Below, in pieces: positions 43,394-53,038 of a DNA stretch of 64,000 nt; within the stretch, counting starts at the first letter, position 1; the number at the start of each line of letters is the position of its first letter. The stretch is taken from positions 248,001 to 312,000 of the forward strand of contig NZ_JAYMYY010000005.1 in NCBI RefSeq assembly GCF_039889165.1. Direction: 5' to 3'. Under the pieces are notes generated by a model. The model was not told the DNA's origin, ran no database searches, and worked only from the letters and a program-made list of their open reading frames with translations. This stretch comes from Pseudocitrobacter cyperus. Its GTDB lineage: Bacteria > Pseudomonadota > Gammaproteobacteria > Enterobacterales > Enterobacteriaceae. A program made the translations under genes and the position numbers.

Positions 43394-44890
43394 TTAGATA
43401 ATCATCAGTGAAAGCCAGTACAACCCACCTGAAAGCAGAATCGACGCAGGCAGCGTGAAGACCCAGGCCATCAGAATGTTGGTGACGGTTTTGCGTTGCA
43501 GACCGCCGCCGTCCACGATCATCGTACCCGCCACGGAGGAGGAGAGAACGTGGGTGGTCGATACCGGCATCCCGGTATAACTCGCAAGGCCAATGGATAC
43601 CGCAGAGGTCATCTGCGCCGCCATACCCTGCGCGTAAGTCATGCCTTTCTTACCGATTTTCTCACCGATGGTCGTCGCGACGCGGCGCCAGCCAATCATC
43701 GTACCGCAACCCAACGCCAGCGCGACCGCCATGATGATCCAGACCGGGGCATACTCGATAGTGTTGAGCATATCGCCTTTCAGTTTCTTCAGCAGACGCT
43801 GATCGTCAGCGCTTACTTCTGGCAGCTTGGCGACTTTATCAGTGGTATCAGAGATACACAGCATGATGCGGCGTAACTGACTACGCTGCTCGACGCTCAG
43901 TTTGTCGTAGGTTTCGATATCCGCCAGCATGTTCTTCACGCGGGTTAACGCATAGAGAGAGTTTGCCGGGTGACAATGCAGTTCGCCAGATGGCGTGATC
44001 GCACTCTCAGGTTCCGGGATAATCTGGTCGACGCCTGTGACTTTTTTCAGCAACGCAGGATGCTGCTGATAGAAGACTTCAACGTTATTGATAGCATCGC
44101 GGGTACGGGTGATTTCATAGCCCGACGCGTTCATGTTGACCACGAATCCTGCCGGTGCGACGCCAATCAGTACCAGCATGATAAGACCAATGCCTTTCTG
44201 CCCGTCGTTTGCGCCGTGAGAGAACGCTACGCCAATAGCCGAGATGATCAGGGCGATACGTGTCCAGAATGGCGGCTTTTTCTTGCCGTCTTTCTTTTCA
44301 CGCTCTGCCGGCGTCAGGTGGATACGCGCACGTTTTTTCGTACCGCTCCAGTAGCGACGCAGCAGGAACACCAGACCACCTGCGAAGACCAGGCCGACAA
44401 TCGGTGACACGATAAGGGAGCCGAAAATATTCAGCACTTTCGGGATGTTAAGCGCGTCCACCACCGATGTGCCGGTCATCAGCGCATTGGTTAAACCAAT
44501 ACCGATAATCGCGCCAATCAGCGTGTGGGAACTGGATGCCGGCAGGCCAAAATACCAGGTGCCGAGGTTCCAGATAATCGCAGCCAACAACATGGAGAAG
44601 ACCATGGCGAGGCCGTGCGCCGAACTGACATTAAGCAGGAGATCTGTCGGTAACATATGCACAATGGCATAGGCTACGCTCAGCCCGCCCAGCAGAACGC
44701 CGAGGAAGTTAAAGATAGCCGCCATGGCAACCGCAAGCTGCGATCGCATAGCGCGAGTATAAATCACGGTTGCCACTGCATTGGCCGTGTCGTGGAAGCC
44801 GTTGATGGCTTCGTAGAACAGGACAAAAATCAGAGCAAGTACCAACAAAAGCCCGGTATGTAAATCCAGACCTGCGAACAAATGTAACAT
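43394..44890 (-). CDS. pitA: Low-affinity inorganic phosphate transporter PitA
   Basis: PitA imports phosphate as a neutral metal-phosphate complex with protons and so also carries zinc and other divalent metals. The 498-residue protein has the two halves of the PiT family around a cytosolic loop, with signatures GFHDTANAVAT and GANDGQKGIGL near the start of each half. Length fits E. coli PitA (499). Single gene, convergent with uspB and divergent from yhiN. Confidence 0.96.
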   Translation of the reverse strand: MLHLFAGLDLHTGLLLVLALIFVLFYEAINGFHDTANAVATVIYTRAMRSQLAVAMAAIFNFLGVLLGGLSVAYAIVHMLPTDLLLNVSSAHGLAMVFSMLLAAIIWNLGTWYFGLPASSSHTLIGAIIGIGLTNALMTGTSVVDALNIPKVLNIFGSLIVSPIVGLVFAGGLVFLLRRYWSGTKKRARIHLTPAEREKKDGKKKPPFWTRIALIISAIGVAFSHGANDGQKGIGLIMLVLIGVAPAGFVVNMNASGYEITRTRDAINNVEVFYQQHPALLKKVTGVDQIIPEPESAITPSGELHCHPANSLYALTRVKNMLADIETYDKLSVEQRSQLRRIMLCISDTTDKVAKLPEVSADDQRLLKKLKGDMLNTIEYAPVWIIMAVALALGCGTMIGWRRVATTIGEKIGKKGMTYAQGMAAQMTSAVSIGLASYTGMPVSTTHVLSSSVAGTMIVDGGGLQRKTVTNILMAWVFTLPASILLSGGLYWLSLMII

Positions 44891-45120
44891 AGTGCGTTAC
44901 GCCATTTTGAGGACATGAACGCGCGGCATTATCATGGACTTTGGCAGCGCGGGCAAAGTGAAATATGGAGTTTTTTTGATATTTCTCTACCTTTGTATAA
45001 ATACGGAAAATGATTATTTCAGTATTTTCAAGCGGATATACAGGATTGTCTTATATTTCACTGGTATGACGAGCATGAAAAATTTACACTTCCCGACAAT
45101 CACTAAGTTGAGGATAGTGC

Positions 45121-46311
45121 GTGGAAAGGTTTGATGCCATTGTAATTGGGGCCGGTGCCGCAGGAATGTTTTGTGCCGCGCAGGCTGGGCAGGCGGGCCT
45201 GCGCGTGCTGTTGCTGGATAACGGTAAGAAGCCGGGACGTAAAATATTGATGTCCGGCGGTGGCCGCTGCAACTTCACGAATCTTTATGTCGAACCAGCG
45301 GCTTATCTCAGCCAGAACCCTCATTTTTGCAAATCTGCGCTGGCACGCTACACCCAGTGGGACTTCATCGACCTTGTGGGAAAACACGGCATTGCCTGGC
45401 ATGAGAAGACCTTAGGGCAACTCTTCTGCGACGACTCCGCTGAACAAATCGTTAAACTGCTGGTGGATGAGTGCACAAAAGGCAATGTCACTATGCGTCT
45501 GCGCAGCGAAGTATTGAGCGTTGAACGTGATGAAGAGGGCTTTAGCCTGCAACTCAACGGCGAAACGGTCACAGCCAAAAAACTGGTGATAGCCAGCGGC
45601 GGGCTGTCGATGCCAGGACTTGGCGCCACACCATTTGGTTACAAAATTGCTGAGCAGTTTGGCCTTAACGTATTACCGACCCGCGCCGGGCTGGTGCCTT
45701 TTACGCTGCATAAGCCAATGCTGGATGTTTCCCAAACTATCTCTGGTGTTTCCGTTCCCTCGGTGATTAGCGCTGAAGACGGCACCGTGTTCCGCGAAAG
45801 CCTGCTATTTACCCACCGCGGACTCTCCGGCCCGGCGGTGTTGCAGATCTCCAGCTACTGGCAGCCCGGCGAGTTTGTTACCATCAATCTGTTACCGGAT
45901 ATCGACCTCGCCGAATTTCTCGATGCGCAGCGCGCGGATCACCCGAATCAGAGCCTGAAAAATACCCTGGCGATGCATCTGCCGAAACGCCTGGTGGAGT
46001 GTTTACAGCAACTGGGGCAGATTCCTGATGTCACGCTAAAGCAACTCAATGTTCGCGATCAGCAAACGCTGGTCGACACCCTCACTGAATGGCGCGTACA
46101 GCCAAACGGCACGGAAGGCTACCGCACGGCGGAAGTCACGCTGGGCGGGGTGGATACCAACGAACTCTCCTCACGCACAATGGAAGCGCGCAAAGCACCC
46201 GGCCTCTACTTTATTGGTGAAGTGATGGATGTCACGGGCTGGCTGGGGGGCTATAACTTCCAGTGGGCATGGTCAAGCGCCTGGGCATGCGCGCAGGCGC
46301 TGGGGGATTAG
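45121..46311 (+). CDS. yhiN: FAD-dependent oxidoreductase-like protein YhiN (HI0933 family)
   Basis: A 396-residue flavoprotein of the HI0933/BaiN family. It has FAD-binding IGAGAAGMFCA at the N-terminus, the family motif GKKPGRKILMSGGGRCNFTN split over the following region, and GYNFQWAWSSA at the C-terminus. Its reaction in enterobacteria is not known. The start is a GTG with GAGGA about 7 nt upstream, giving MERFDAIVIG as in E. coli. Confidence 0.94.
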   Translation: MERFDAIVIGAGAAGMFCAAQAGQAGLRVLLLDNGKKPGRKILMSGGGRCNFTNLYVEPAAYLSQNPHFCKSALARYTQWDFIDLVGKHGIAWHEKTLGQLFCDDSAEQIVKLLVDECTKGNVTMRLRSEVLSVERDEEGFSLQLNGETVTAKKLVIASGGLSMPGLGATPFGYKIAEQFGLNVLPTRAGLVPFTLHKPMLDVSQTISGVSVPSVISAEDGTVFRESLLFTHRGLSGPAVLQISSYWQPGEFVTINLLPDIDLAEFLDAQRADHPNQSLKNTLAMHLPKRLVECLQQLGQIPDVTLKQLNVRDQQTLVDTLTEWRVQPNGTEGYRTAEVTLGGVDTNELSSRTMEARKAPGLYFIGEVMDVTGWLGGYNFQWAWSSAWACAQALGD

Positions 46312-46640
46312 CGCCGGTAACGCATTTTTCAGCAGCCTCCTCTGTCTGAAGAACACAATAGACATACAAAAACCAGGTGTTACTATCATATTGATAGTAT
46401 CAATGAGTACGCGTGTTTCATTTACAGCCAGGAACGCTGATGATGACAACATTACTACCCGATTTCTCAGCACCTTCATCCAGCACTCTCCTTTGCGGTG
46501 AGCGTCATCACGACGCCTGTACACCGTCTGGCTATCTCTCTTCTTTCCTTCTTATCCCGGAGGGAAATCGACGCTGAACGCTTGTTCGGCGCGCTTTGTG
46601 ACACGCGTGGTTTGGTAACAGGGATTATGGCGGGTCGAAT
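46312..46640 (+). promoter_or_regulatory. Long leader of the yhiI-rbbA-yhhJ operon
   Basis: A 329-bp region with two overlapping perfect palindromes that share a half site: TACTATCA-TAT-TGATAGTA (46381-46399) and ATTGATA-G-TATCAAT (46390-46404). A short ORF with a good Shine-Dalgarno follows (46440). The palindromes look like an operator for a dimeric repressor; no regulator gene is adjacent. Confidence 0.55.
46440..46577 (+). CDS. Possible 45-residue leader ORF upstream of yhiI
   Basis: ATGATG preceded by AGGAA with 5-nt spacing opens a 45-codon ORF (MMTTLLPDFSAPSSS..., ending PEGNRR) that stops 63 bp before yhiI. It is rich in Ser, Pro and Leu, with no membrane helix. It could be a regulatory upstream ORF or chance. 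Conservation of its frame in relatives would decide. Confidence 0.35.
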   Translation: MMTTLLPDFSAPSSSTLLCGERHHDACTPSGYLSSFLLIPEGNRR

Positions 46641-47708
46641 ATGGACAACATTAAGCGTCATTTAACAGGATGGATTATTGGTATCGCGGTGGTGGTGGCC
46701 GCAGTGGCGTGGTGGATGTTACGGCCCGCAGGCGTGCCGGACGGTTTCGCCGCCAGTAATGGCCGAATCGAGGCCACTGAAGTGGATATTGCGACAAAAA
46801 TCGCCGGGCGTATCGACACGATTCTGGTGTCGGAAGGGCAGTTTGTGCGCCGGGGCGAAGTGTTAGCGAAGATGGATACGCGCGTGCTACAGGAGCAACG
46901 GCTGGAAGCCATTGCGCAAATTAAAGAAGCGGAAAGCGCCGTGGCGGCCGCGCAGGCACTGCTTGAACAGCGTCAGAGTGAAATGCGCGCCGCGCAGGCG
47001 GTAGTGAAGCAGCGCGATGCTGAACTGGCATCCGTGTCCAAACGTCATACCCGTTCACAAACTCTGTCGACGCGGGGAGCCGTCTCGGCTCAGCAGTTAG
47101 ATGACGATCGTGCGGCAGCAGAGAGCGCCCGCGCAGCGCTGGAATCGTCGAAGGCGCAGGTCTCGGCGTCCAGTGCGGCCATTGAAGCGGCGCGCACCAA
47201 TATCATTCAGGCGCAAACCCGCGTTGAAGCAGCACAGGCGACCGTGAGGCGTATTCAGGCGGATATCGATGACAGTGAACTGAAAGCGCCGCGTGACGGG
47301 CGCGTGCAGTATCGTGTCGCGGAGCCCGGCGAGGTGCTGGCGGCGGGCGGCAGGGTGCTGAATATGGTCGATCTCAGCGATGTTTATATGACATTCTTCC
47401 TGCCCACCGAGCAGGCCGGGCTGCTGAAAATTGGCGGAGAAGCACGTCTGGTGCTGGATGCCGCGCCGGATCTGCGCGTTCCGGCGACCATCAGCTTTGT
47501 GGCAAGTGTCGCCCAGTTTACGCCCAAAACCGTGGAAACCCGCGATGAACGCCTGAAGCTGATGTTCCGTGTGAAAGCGCGTATTCCGCAGGAACTCCTG
47601 CAACAGCATCTGGAGTACGTGAAAACCGGGCTGCCGGGTATGGCGTGGGTGCGTCTTGATGAGCAGCAACCCTGGCCGGATGATCTGGTGGTGAGGCTGC
47701 CGCAATGA
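46641..47708 (+). CDS. yhiI: HlyD-family periplasmic adaptor YhiI
   Basis: A membrane-fusion protein of 355 residues: N-terminal membrane anchor (about 8-27), lipoyl/barrel-sandwich halves (GRIEATEVDIATKIAGRI and LKAPRDGRVQYRVAEPGEV) around a long Ala/Gln/Glu-rich coiled-coil hairpin (about 80-210), and a beta-barrel. It would join the RbbA/YhhJ ABC exporter to an outer-membrane channel. It overlaps rbbA by 4 bp (ATGA). Confidence 0.94.
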   Translation: MDNIKRHLTGWIIGIAVVVAAVAWWMLRPAGVPDGFAASNGRIEATEVDIATKIAGRIDTILVSEGQFVRRGEVLAKMDTRVLQEQRLEAIAQIKEAESAVAAAQALLEQRQSEMRAAQAVVKQRDAELASVSKRHTRSQTLSTRGAVSAQQLDDDRAAAESARAALESSKAQVSASSAAIEAARTNIIQAQTRVEAAQATVRRIQADIDDSELKAPRDGRVQYRVAEPGEVLAAGGRVLNMVDLSDVYMTFFLPTEQAGLLKIGGEARLVLDAAPDLRVPATISFVASVAQFTPKTVETRDERLKLMFRVKARIPQELLQQHLEYVKTGLPGMAWVRLDEQQPWPDDLVVRLPQ

Positions 47709-50440
47709 ACGGGCAGGTACGGGAGCCTGTCGCGCAGCTTGAGGGCGTGAGTCAGCACTTCGGGGCGACGGTGGCGCTCAATAACGTCACGCTGAACATT
47801 CCTTCACGCTGCATGGTAGGGCTGATTGGCCCGGATGGCGTGGGTAAATCGAGCCTGTTGTCGCTGATTTCCGGCGCGCGGGTGATTGAGCAGGGTAATG
47901 TCGTGGTACTGGGCGGCGATATGCGCGATGGGGATCACCGGCGCAGTGTCTGCCCGCGTATTGCCTGGATGCCACAGGGGCTGGGGAAAAACCTTTATCA
48001 CACCCTATCGGTATACGAGAACGTCGATTTCTTCGCCCGCCTGTTCGGCCACAATAAAGCGGAGCGTGAAACACGGATCGCCGAACTGCTGAACAGTACC
48101 GGGCTGGCGCCGTTTCGCGATCGCCCTGCCGGGAAACTTTCCGGCGGGATGAAGCAAAAACTGGGACTGTGCTGTGCGCTGATTCACGACCCGGAGTTGT
48201 TGATTCTGGATGAACCCACGACCGGCGTTGACCCGCTCTCCCGCGCACAATTCTGGGATCTGATCGACAGCATCCGCGCACGGCAAAGCAATATGAGCGT
48301 ATTGGTCGCGACCGCCTATATGGAAGAGGCGGAACGCTTCGACTGGCTGGTGGCAATGAACGCGGGTGAAGTGATGGCGACGGGCAGCGCGCAGCAACTG
48401 CGTGAAAAAACCCACTGCCAGACACTGGAACAGGCATTTATCGCCCTGTTGCCGGAAGCGCAGCGCCAGGCACATAAGCCGGTGGTTATTCCGCCGTATC
48501 AGGCAGAAAATGCGGAGATCGCCATTGAAGCACGTGACCTGACCATGCGCTTTGGCGATTTTGTCGCGGTTGATCATGTGAATTTTCGTATCCCGCGCGG
48601 TGAGATTTTCGGTTTTCTGGGTTCGAACGGCTGCGGTAAATCAACCACCATGAAAATGCTGACGGGGCTGCTTCCTGCAAGCGAAGGCGAAGCCTGGCTA
48701 TTTGGTCAGCCTGTTGACCCGAACGATATCGAAACCCGCCGACGGGTGGGTTATATGTCGCAGGCGTTTTCGCTCTACAGCGAACTGACCGTGCGGCAAA
48801 ACCTTGAACTGCACGCGCGCCTGTTCCACATACCCGAAGCGGAGATCCCCGAACGGGTGGCGCAGATGAGCGCGCGCTTTATGCTGAACGACGTTGAGGA
48901 TGTGCTTCCGGCCGCGCTGCCGCTGGGTATTCGTCAGCGTCTCTCGCTGGCGGTGGCGGTGATCCACCGCCCGGAAATGCTGATTCTGGATGAACCGACC
49001 TCCGGCGTTGACCCGGTGGCGCGCGATATGTTCTGGCAACTGATGGTCGACCTGTCGCGGCAGGATAAAGTCACCATTTTTATCTCCACCCACTTTATGA
49101 ACGAAGCGGAGCGCTGCGACCGCATGTCGCTGATGCATGCGGGAAAAGTGCTCGCCAGCGGTACGCCGCAGGAGCTGGTGGAACGTCGTGGCGCGGCAAA
49201 TCTGGAAGAGGCGTTTATCGCCTGGCTTCAGGAAGCATCCGGCCCTGCGCCGGAGGTGCCGCCGCCTGACGAAATCCCGGTGGTGCATGAAGCGCCAAAA
49301 TCGCCGCGTCAGGGCTTCAGCCTGCGGCGTCTGTTGAGCTACAGTCGCCGCGAAGCGCTGGAACTGCGCCGCGACCCGGTGCGTTCAACGCTTGCGATGC
49401 TTGGCACGGTCATCCTGATGCTGATTATGGGCTATGGTATCAGCATGGACGTGGAGAACCTGCGTTTTGCGGTGCTTGACCGCGACCAGACCCTGAGCAG
49501 CCAGCAATGGTCTCTTAATCTTGCGGGTTCCCGCTACTTTATCGAACAGCCGCCGCTTTCCAGCTATGACGAACTGGATACGCGCATGCGGGCGGGCGAT
49601 GTGGCCGTTGCCATTGAAATTCCGCCGAATTTTGGCCGCGATATTGCGCGTGGTACGCCGGTAAAAATCGGCGTCTGGGTGGATGGCGCCATGCCGAGCC
49701 GCGCAGAAACGGTGCAGGGTTACGTACAGGCGATGCACCAGACCTGGCTACAGGATGTCGCCAGTCGCCAGCCGATGAAGAATGCACAGACCAGTCTGAT
49801 GACCATCGAAACGCGCTACCGCTATAACCCCGATGTGAAGAGCCTTCCGGCGATTGTCCCCGCGGTGATCCCGCTGTTATTGATGATGATCCCCTCGATG
49901 CTTAGCGCCCTGAGCGTGGTACGTGAAAAAGAGCTGGGTTCTATCATCAATCTCTATGTCACGCCGACCACGCGCAGCGAATTTCTGTTGGGTAAGCAGT
50001 TGCCCTATATCGCGCTGGGGATGCTCAACTTCTTCCTGCTGTGCGCGCTGTCGGTGTTTGTTTTTGGGGTTGAGCATAAGGGCAGTTTTCTTACGCTTAC
50101 GCTGGCGGCGCTGCTTTACGTCACCATCGCCACCGGGATGGGGCTACTGATCTCCACCTTTATGAAAAGCCAGATCGCCGCCATTTTTGGCACCTCGATC
50201 ATCACACTGATCCCGGCGACGCAGTTCTCCGGGATGATCGACCCGGTAGCGTCGCTGGAAGGGCCGGGGAGGTGGATAGGTGAGATCTACCCGACCAGCC
50301 ATTTTCTCACTATCGCCCGCGGCACGTTTTCGAAGGCGCTGGATCTGGGTGATCTCTGGCCACTCTTTATTCCGCTGCTGGTTGCGGTGCCGCTGGTGAT
50401 TGGCCTGAGCGTGCTGTTGCTGAAAAAACAGGAGGGGTGA
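47705..50440 (+). CDS. rbbA: ABC transporter ATPase/permease fusion RbbA (YhiH)
   Basis: A 911-residue fusion of two ABC ATPase domains and a C-terminal ABC-2 permease with six membrane helices. Walker A motifs GPDGVGKSS (near residue 42) and GSNGCGKSTT (near 308) and Walker B LLILDEPTTGVDP and MLILDEPTSGVDP are present; the second signature, LGIRQRLSLA, is weak. In E. coli the protein was described as a ribosome-associated ATPase, yet operon context with yhiI and yhhJ argues for an exporter. Confidence 0.95.
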   Translation: MNGQVREPVAQLEGVSQHFGATVALNNVTLNIPSRCMVGLIGPDGVGKSSLLSLISGARVIEQGNVVVLGGDMRDGDHRRSVCPRIAWMPQGLGKNLYHTLSVYENVDFFARLFGHNKAERETRIAELLNSTGLAPFRDRPAGKLSGGMKQKLGLCCALIHDPELLILDEPTTGVDPLSRAQFWDLIDSIRARQSNMSVLVATAYMEEAERFDWLVAMNAGEVMATGSAQQLREKTHCQTLEQAFIALLPEAQRQAHKPVVIPPYQAENAEIAIEARDLTMRFGDFVAVDHVNFRIPRGEIFGFLGSNGCGKSTTMKMLTGLLPASEGEAWLFGQPVDPNDIETRRRVGYMSQAFSLYSELTVRQNLELHARLFHIPEAEIPERVAQMSARFMLNDVEDVLPAALPLGIRQRLSLAVAVIHRPEMLILDEPTSGVDPVARDMFWQLMVDLSRQDKVTIFISTHFMNEAERCDRMSLMHAGKVLASGTPQELVERRGAANLEEAFIAWLQEASGPAPEVPPPDEIPVVHEAPKSPRQGFSLRRLLSYSRREALELRRDPVRSTLAMLGTVILMLIMGYGISMDVENLRFAVLDRDQTLSSQQWSLNLAGSRYFIEQPPLSSYDELDTRMRAGDVAVAIEIPPNFGRDIARGTPVKIGVWVDGAMPSRAETVQGYVQAMHQTWLQDVASRQPMKNAQTSLMTIETRYRYNPDVKSLPAIVPAVIPLLLMMIPSMLSALSVVREKELGSIINLYVTPTTRSEFLLGKQLPYIALGMLNFFLLCALSVFVFGVEHKGSFLTLTLAALLYVTIATGMGLLISTFMKSQIAAIFGTSIITLIPATQFSGMIDPVASLEGPGRWIGEIYPTSHFLTIARGTFSKALDLGDLWPLFIPLLVAVPLVIGLSVLLLKKQEG

Positions 50441-51564
50441 TGCGCCGATTACGCAATATTTATAATCTGGGGATCAAGGAGTTGCGCAGCCTGCTGGGCG
50501 ATAAGGCGATGCTGGCGCTGATTATTTTTGCCTTTACGCTGTCGGTCTATTCTTCAGCGACGGTTACGCCGGGGTCGCTGCATCTGGCGCCAATCGCGAT
50601 CGCGGATATGGATCAGTCGCAGCTTTCGAACCGTATAGTAAACAGCTTCTATCGCCCGTGGTTTCTGCCGCCGGAGATGATCACCGCCGATGAGATGGAC
50701 GCCGGGCTGGATGCCGGGCGCTACACTTTTGCCGTGAATATCCCGCCTAATTTCCAGCGCGACGTGCTGGCCGGGCGTCAGCCGGATATACAGGTGAACG
50801 TCGATGCCACGCGCATGAGCCAGGCGTTTACCGGCAACAGCTACATTCAGAGCATCATCAATGGCGAAGTGAACAGCTTTGTCGCCCGCTACCGGGATAA
50901 CAGCGAACCGCCGGTGGCGCTGGAAACGCGCATGCGCTTCAACCCGAACCTTGAACCCGCGTGGTTTGGCGGAGTGATGGCGATTATCAACAACATCACC
51001 ATGCTGGCGATTGTGCTGACAGGCTCGGCGCTGATTCGTGAGCGTGAGCATGGCACCGTGGAACATTTGCTGGTGATGCCGATTACGCCGTTTGAAATCA
51101 TGATGGCTAAGATCTGGTCGATGGGGCTGGTGGTGCTGGTGGTGTCGGGATTGTCGCTGGTGCTGATGGTGCAGGGCGTACTGGGGGTGCCGATTGAGGG
51201 CTCGATACCATTGTTTATGCTGGGGGTTGCGTTAAGTCTGTTTGCCACCACCTCCATTGGGATTTTTATGGGCACGGTGGCGCGCTCGATGCCGCAACTG
51301 GGGCTGTTGATGATTCTGGTGCTGCTGCCGCTACAGATGCTCTCCGGCGGCTCGACGCCGCGCGAAAGCATGCCGCAAATGGTGCAGGACATTATGCTGT
51401 CGATGCCGACCACCCATTTTGTCAGCCTGGCGCAGGCTATTCTTTATCGCGGTGCCGGGTTTGATATTGTCTGGCCGCAGTTTGTCACGCTGCTGGCAAT
51501 TGGCGCGGCGTTTTTTATGATTGCATTATTACGCTTCAGGAAGACGATTAGCACAATGGCGTAG
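50440..51564 (+). CDS. yhhJ: ABC-2 type permease YhhJ
   Basis: A 374-residue ABC-2 permease: one N-terminal helix, a large periplasmic domain (about 45-175) and five to six C-terminal helices with the family segment REREHGTVEHLLVMPITPFE. It is the third gene of an MFP-ATPase-permease exporter and homologous to the permease half of RbbA. The ATG overlaps the rbbA stop (TGATG); a GTG one codon earlier is an alternative. The export substrate is unknown. Confidence 0.94.
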   Translation: MRRLRNIYNLGIKELRSLLGDKAMLALIIFAFTLSVYSSATVTPGSLHLAPIAIADMDQSQLSNRIVNSFYRPWFLPPEMITADEMDAGLDAGRYTFAVNIPPNFQRDVLAGRQPDIQVNVDATRMSQAFTGNSYIQSIINGEVNSFVARYRDNSEPPVALETRMRFNPNLEPAWFGGVMAIINNITMLAIVLTGSALIREREHGTVEHLLVMPITPFEIMMAKIWSMGLVVLVVSGLSLVLMVQGVLGVPIEGSIPLFMLGVALSLFATTSIGIFMGTVARSMPQLGLLMILVLLPLQMLSGGSTPRESMPQMVQDIMLSMPTTHFVSLAQAILYRGAGFDIVWPQFVTLLAIGAAFFMIALLRFRKTISTMA

Positions 51565-52429
51565 CGCTATCCGGCGCGGCAAACAGTTTCAGTAGCGTCT
51601 CTACCTGCTCATCCAGCGGCACGAGATCCTGCTTCACGATCAAATGCAACGGCGTGGCGCGCCGTGCGCCGTGATGCAGGGGTAAGGGTTTCAGAACCCC
51701 CTGTTCCAGCAAGCGCTGTATACGTTCTTCCGGCAGCCAGCCGTAGCCGACCTGATACATCACCGCATCAATGGCGGCATCTATCGTTGAGAAGGTCCAG
51801 GCGTCGTTACCCGGCTGGTGCGTGCTGTCGTGGTCGGCAATCCGCACCAGCGGCCAGGTGCGCAGCATCTCATCACTGAAGGGCTCATCCTGATGAAACA
51901 GCGGGTGGTCGCGATGGGCGACGGCGACAAAGTCGATGTTCATCAGCCACTCGCCGCGTCCGGTAATATCCTGACGGCGCGTCAGGATCATGACATCCGC
52001 TTCCGCCTGCGCGGTATCGCTGTCGGTGCTGCTTTCCAGAACTTCCGTTAACCTGACCTGGGTTTGCGGATAGCGCTGCTGAAACTGGCGCAGAATCGCA
52101 AACAACCGCTTACGGGGAAAAACGCTGTCTACGACCAGATCCAGCCGGGTACGCATCCCATCACGCAGCGTTGCCGCACGGGTTTCGACCCAGGCAAAGG
52201 CTTTCAGCAGCGGTTTTACCTGGCTGAGTAATAGCTCTCCGGCAGGGGTGAGCACCGCGCGACGGCCTTCCGGTACCAGCAGTGCGACGCCCAGACGTTC
52301 CTGTAGCAGTGACAGGTTATAGCTTACCGATGACTGGCTGCGATGGGTCTCTTCCGCGGCTTTGGCAAAGCTCCCCAACTCAACTACTTTTTCGAGAAGC
52401 ATCCACTGTTCCAGGGTTGTCTTGTGCAT
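51548..52429 (-). CDS. LysR-family regulator, probable regulator of padC
   Basis: A 293-residue LysR-type regulator (start at MHKTTLEQW; an ATG 11 codons upstream is also open). The helix-turn-helix is FAKAAEETHRSQSSVSYNL. It is divergent from padC across 99 bp, implying control of phenolic acid decarboxylation; this differs from the PadR repressor used in Gram-positive bacteria. Its last 17 bp overlap the end of yhhJ on the other strand. Confidence 0.87.
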   Translation of the reverse strand: MHKTTLEQWMLLEKVVELGSFAKAAEETHRSQSSVSYNLSLLQERLGVALLVPEGRRAVLTPAGELLLSQVKPLLKAFAWVETRAATLRDGMRTRLDLVVDSVFPRKRLFAILRQFQQRYPQTQVRLTEVLESSTDSDTAQAEADVMILTRRQDITGRGEWLMNIDFVAVAHRDHPLFHQDEPFSDEMLRTWPLVRIADHDSTHQPGNDAWTFSTIDAAIDAVMYQVGYGWLPEERIQRLLEQGVLKPLPLHHGARRATPLHLIVKQDLVPLDEQVETLLKLFAAPDSATPLC

Positions 52430-52448
52430 AATTGATTTAAAATTTAGA

Positions 52449-52461
52449 TGAATTTCATTCA
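52449..52461. promoter_or_regulatory. Inverted repeat in the LysR-padC intergenic region
   Basis: TGAAT-TTC-ATTCA is a perfect 5-bp inverted repeat in an AT-rich intergenic region, with further ATTCAT copies nearby. Its position between a LysR gene and its likely target makes it a candidate binding site (T-N11-A type). Confidence 0.4.
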
Positions 52462-52528
52462 AACATAGCGTTATTCATTCATATTTTAAAGCAATAAGAT
52501 AGCCTCATCGAAAAGAGGAGAATAAATA

Positions 52529-53035
52529 ATGAGCAGCTTTGATAAACAAGATTTGAGCGGTTTTATCGGTAAACATCTGGTCTATACCTACGACAACGGC
52601 TGGAACTACGAGATTTACGTGAAAAACGCCACCACGCTCGACTATCGTATTCACAGTGGCCTGGTGGGAAATCGTTGGGTGAAAGACCAGCGCTCGTACA
52701 TCGTGCGCGTGGGTGAAAGCATCTACAAAATTTCGTGGACTGAACCGACCGGTACTGATGTCAGCCTGATTGTTAACCTGGGCGACAAACTGTTCCACGG
52801 CACTATCTTCTTCCCGCGCTGGATCATGAATAACCCGGAAAAAACCGTCTGCTTCCAGAACGATCATATTCCGCTGATGAATGCCTATCGTGACGCAGGC
52901 CCGGCTTATCCGACCGAAGTGATTGATGAGTTCGCGACCATCACCTTTGTTCGCGACTGCGGCCCGGACGATGACAGCGTCATCGCCTGCGCCGCCAGTG
53001 AATTGCCGAAAGATTTCCCGGCAAACCTGCGCTAA
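52529..53035 (+). CDS. padC: Phenolic acid decarboxylase
   Basis: A 168-residue lipocalin-fold enzyme that decarboxylates ferulic, p-coumaric and caffeic acids to 4-vinyl derivatives without a cofactor. Residues reported for the Enterobacter enzyme are in place: Tyr21, Trp25, Tyr27 and Glu134. GAGGAG precedes the ATG. It is absent from E. coli K-12 at this locus and suits a plant- or soil-associated lifestyle. Regulated, probably, by the divergent LysR protein. Confidence 0.95.
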   Translation: MSSFDKQDLSGFIGKHLVYTYDNGWNYEIYVKNATTLDYRIHSGLVGNRWVKDQRSYIVRVGESIYKISWTEPTGTDVSLIVNLGDKLFHGTIFFPRWIMNNPEKTVCFQNDHIPLMNAYRDAGPAYPTEVIDEFATITFVRDCGPDDDSVIACAASELPKDFPANLR

Positions 53036-53038
53036 TAA

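Noticed and set aside
45046..45070. TTGTCT/TATGAC as a yhiN promoter
   Set aside because: The spacing of 13 bp is too short for sigma-70.
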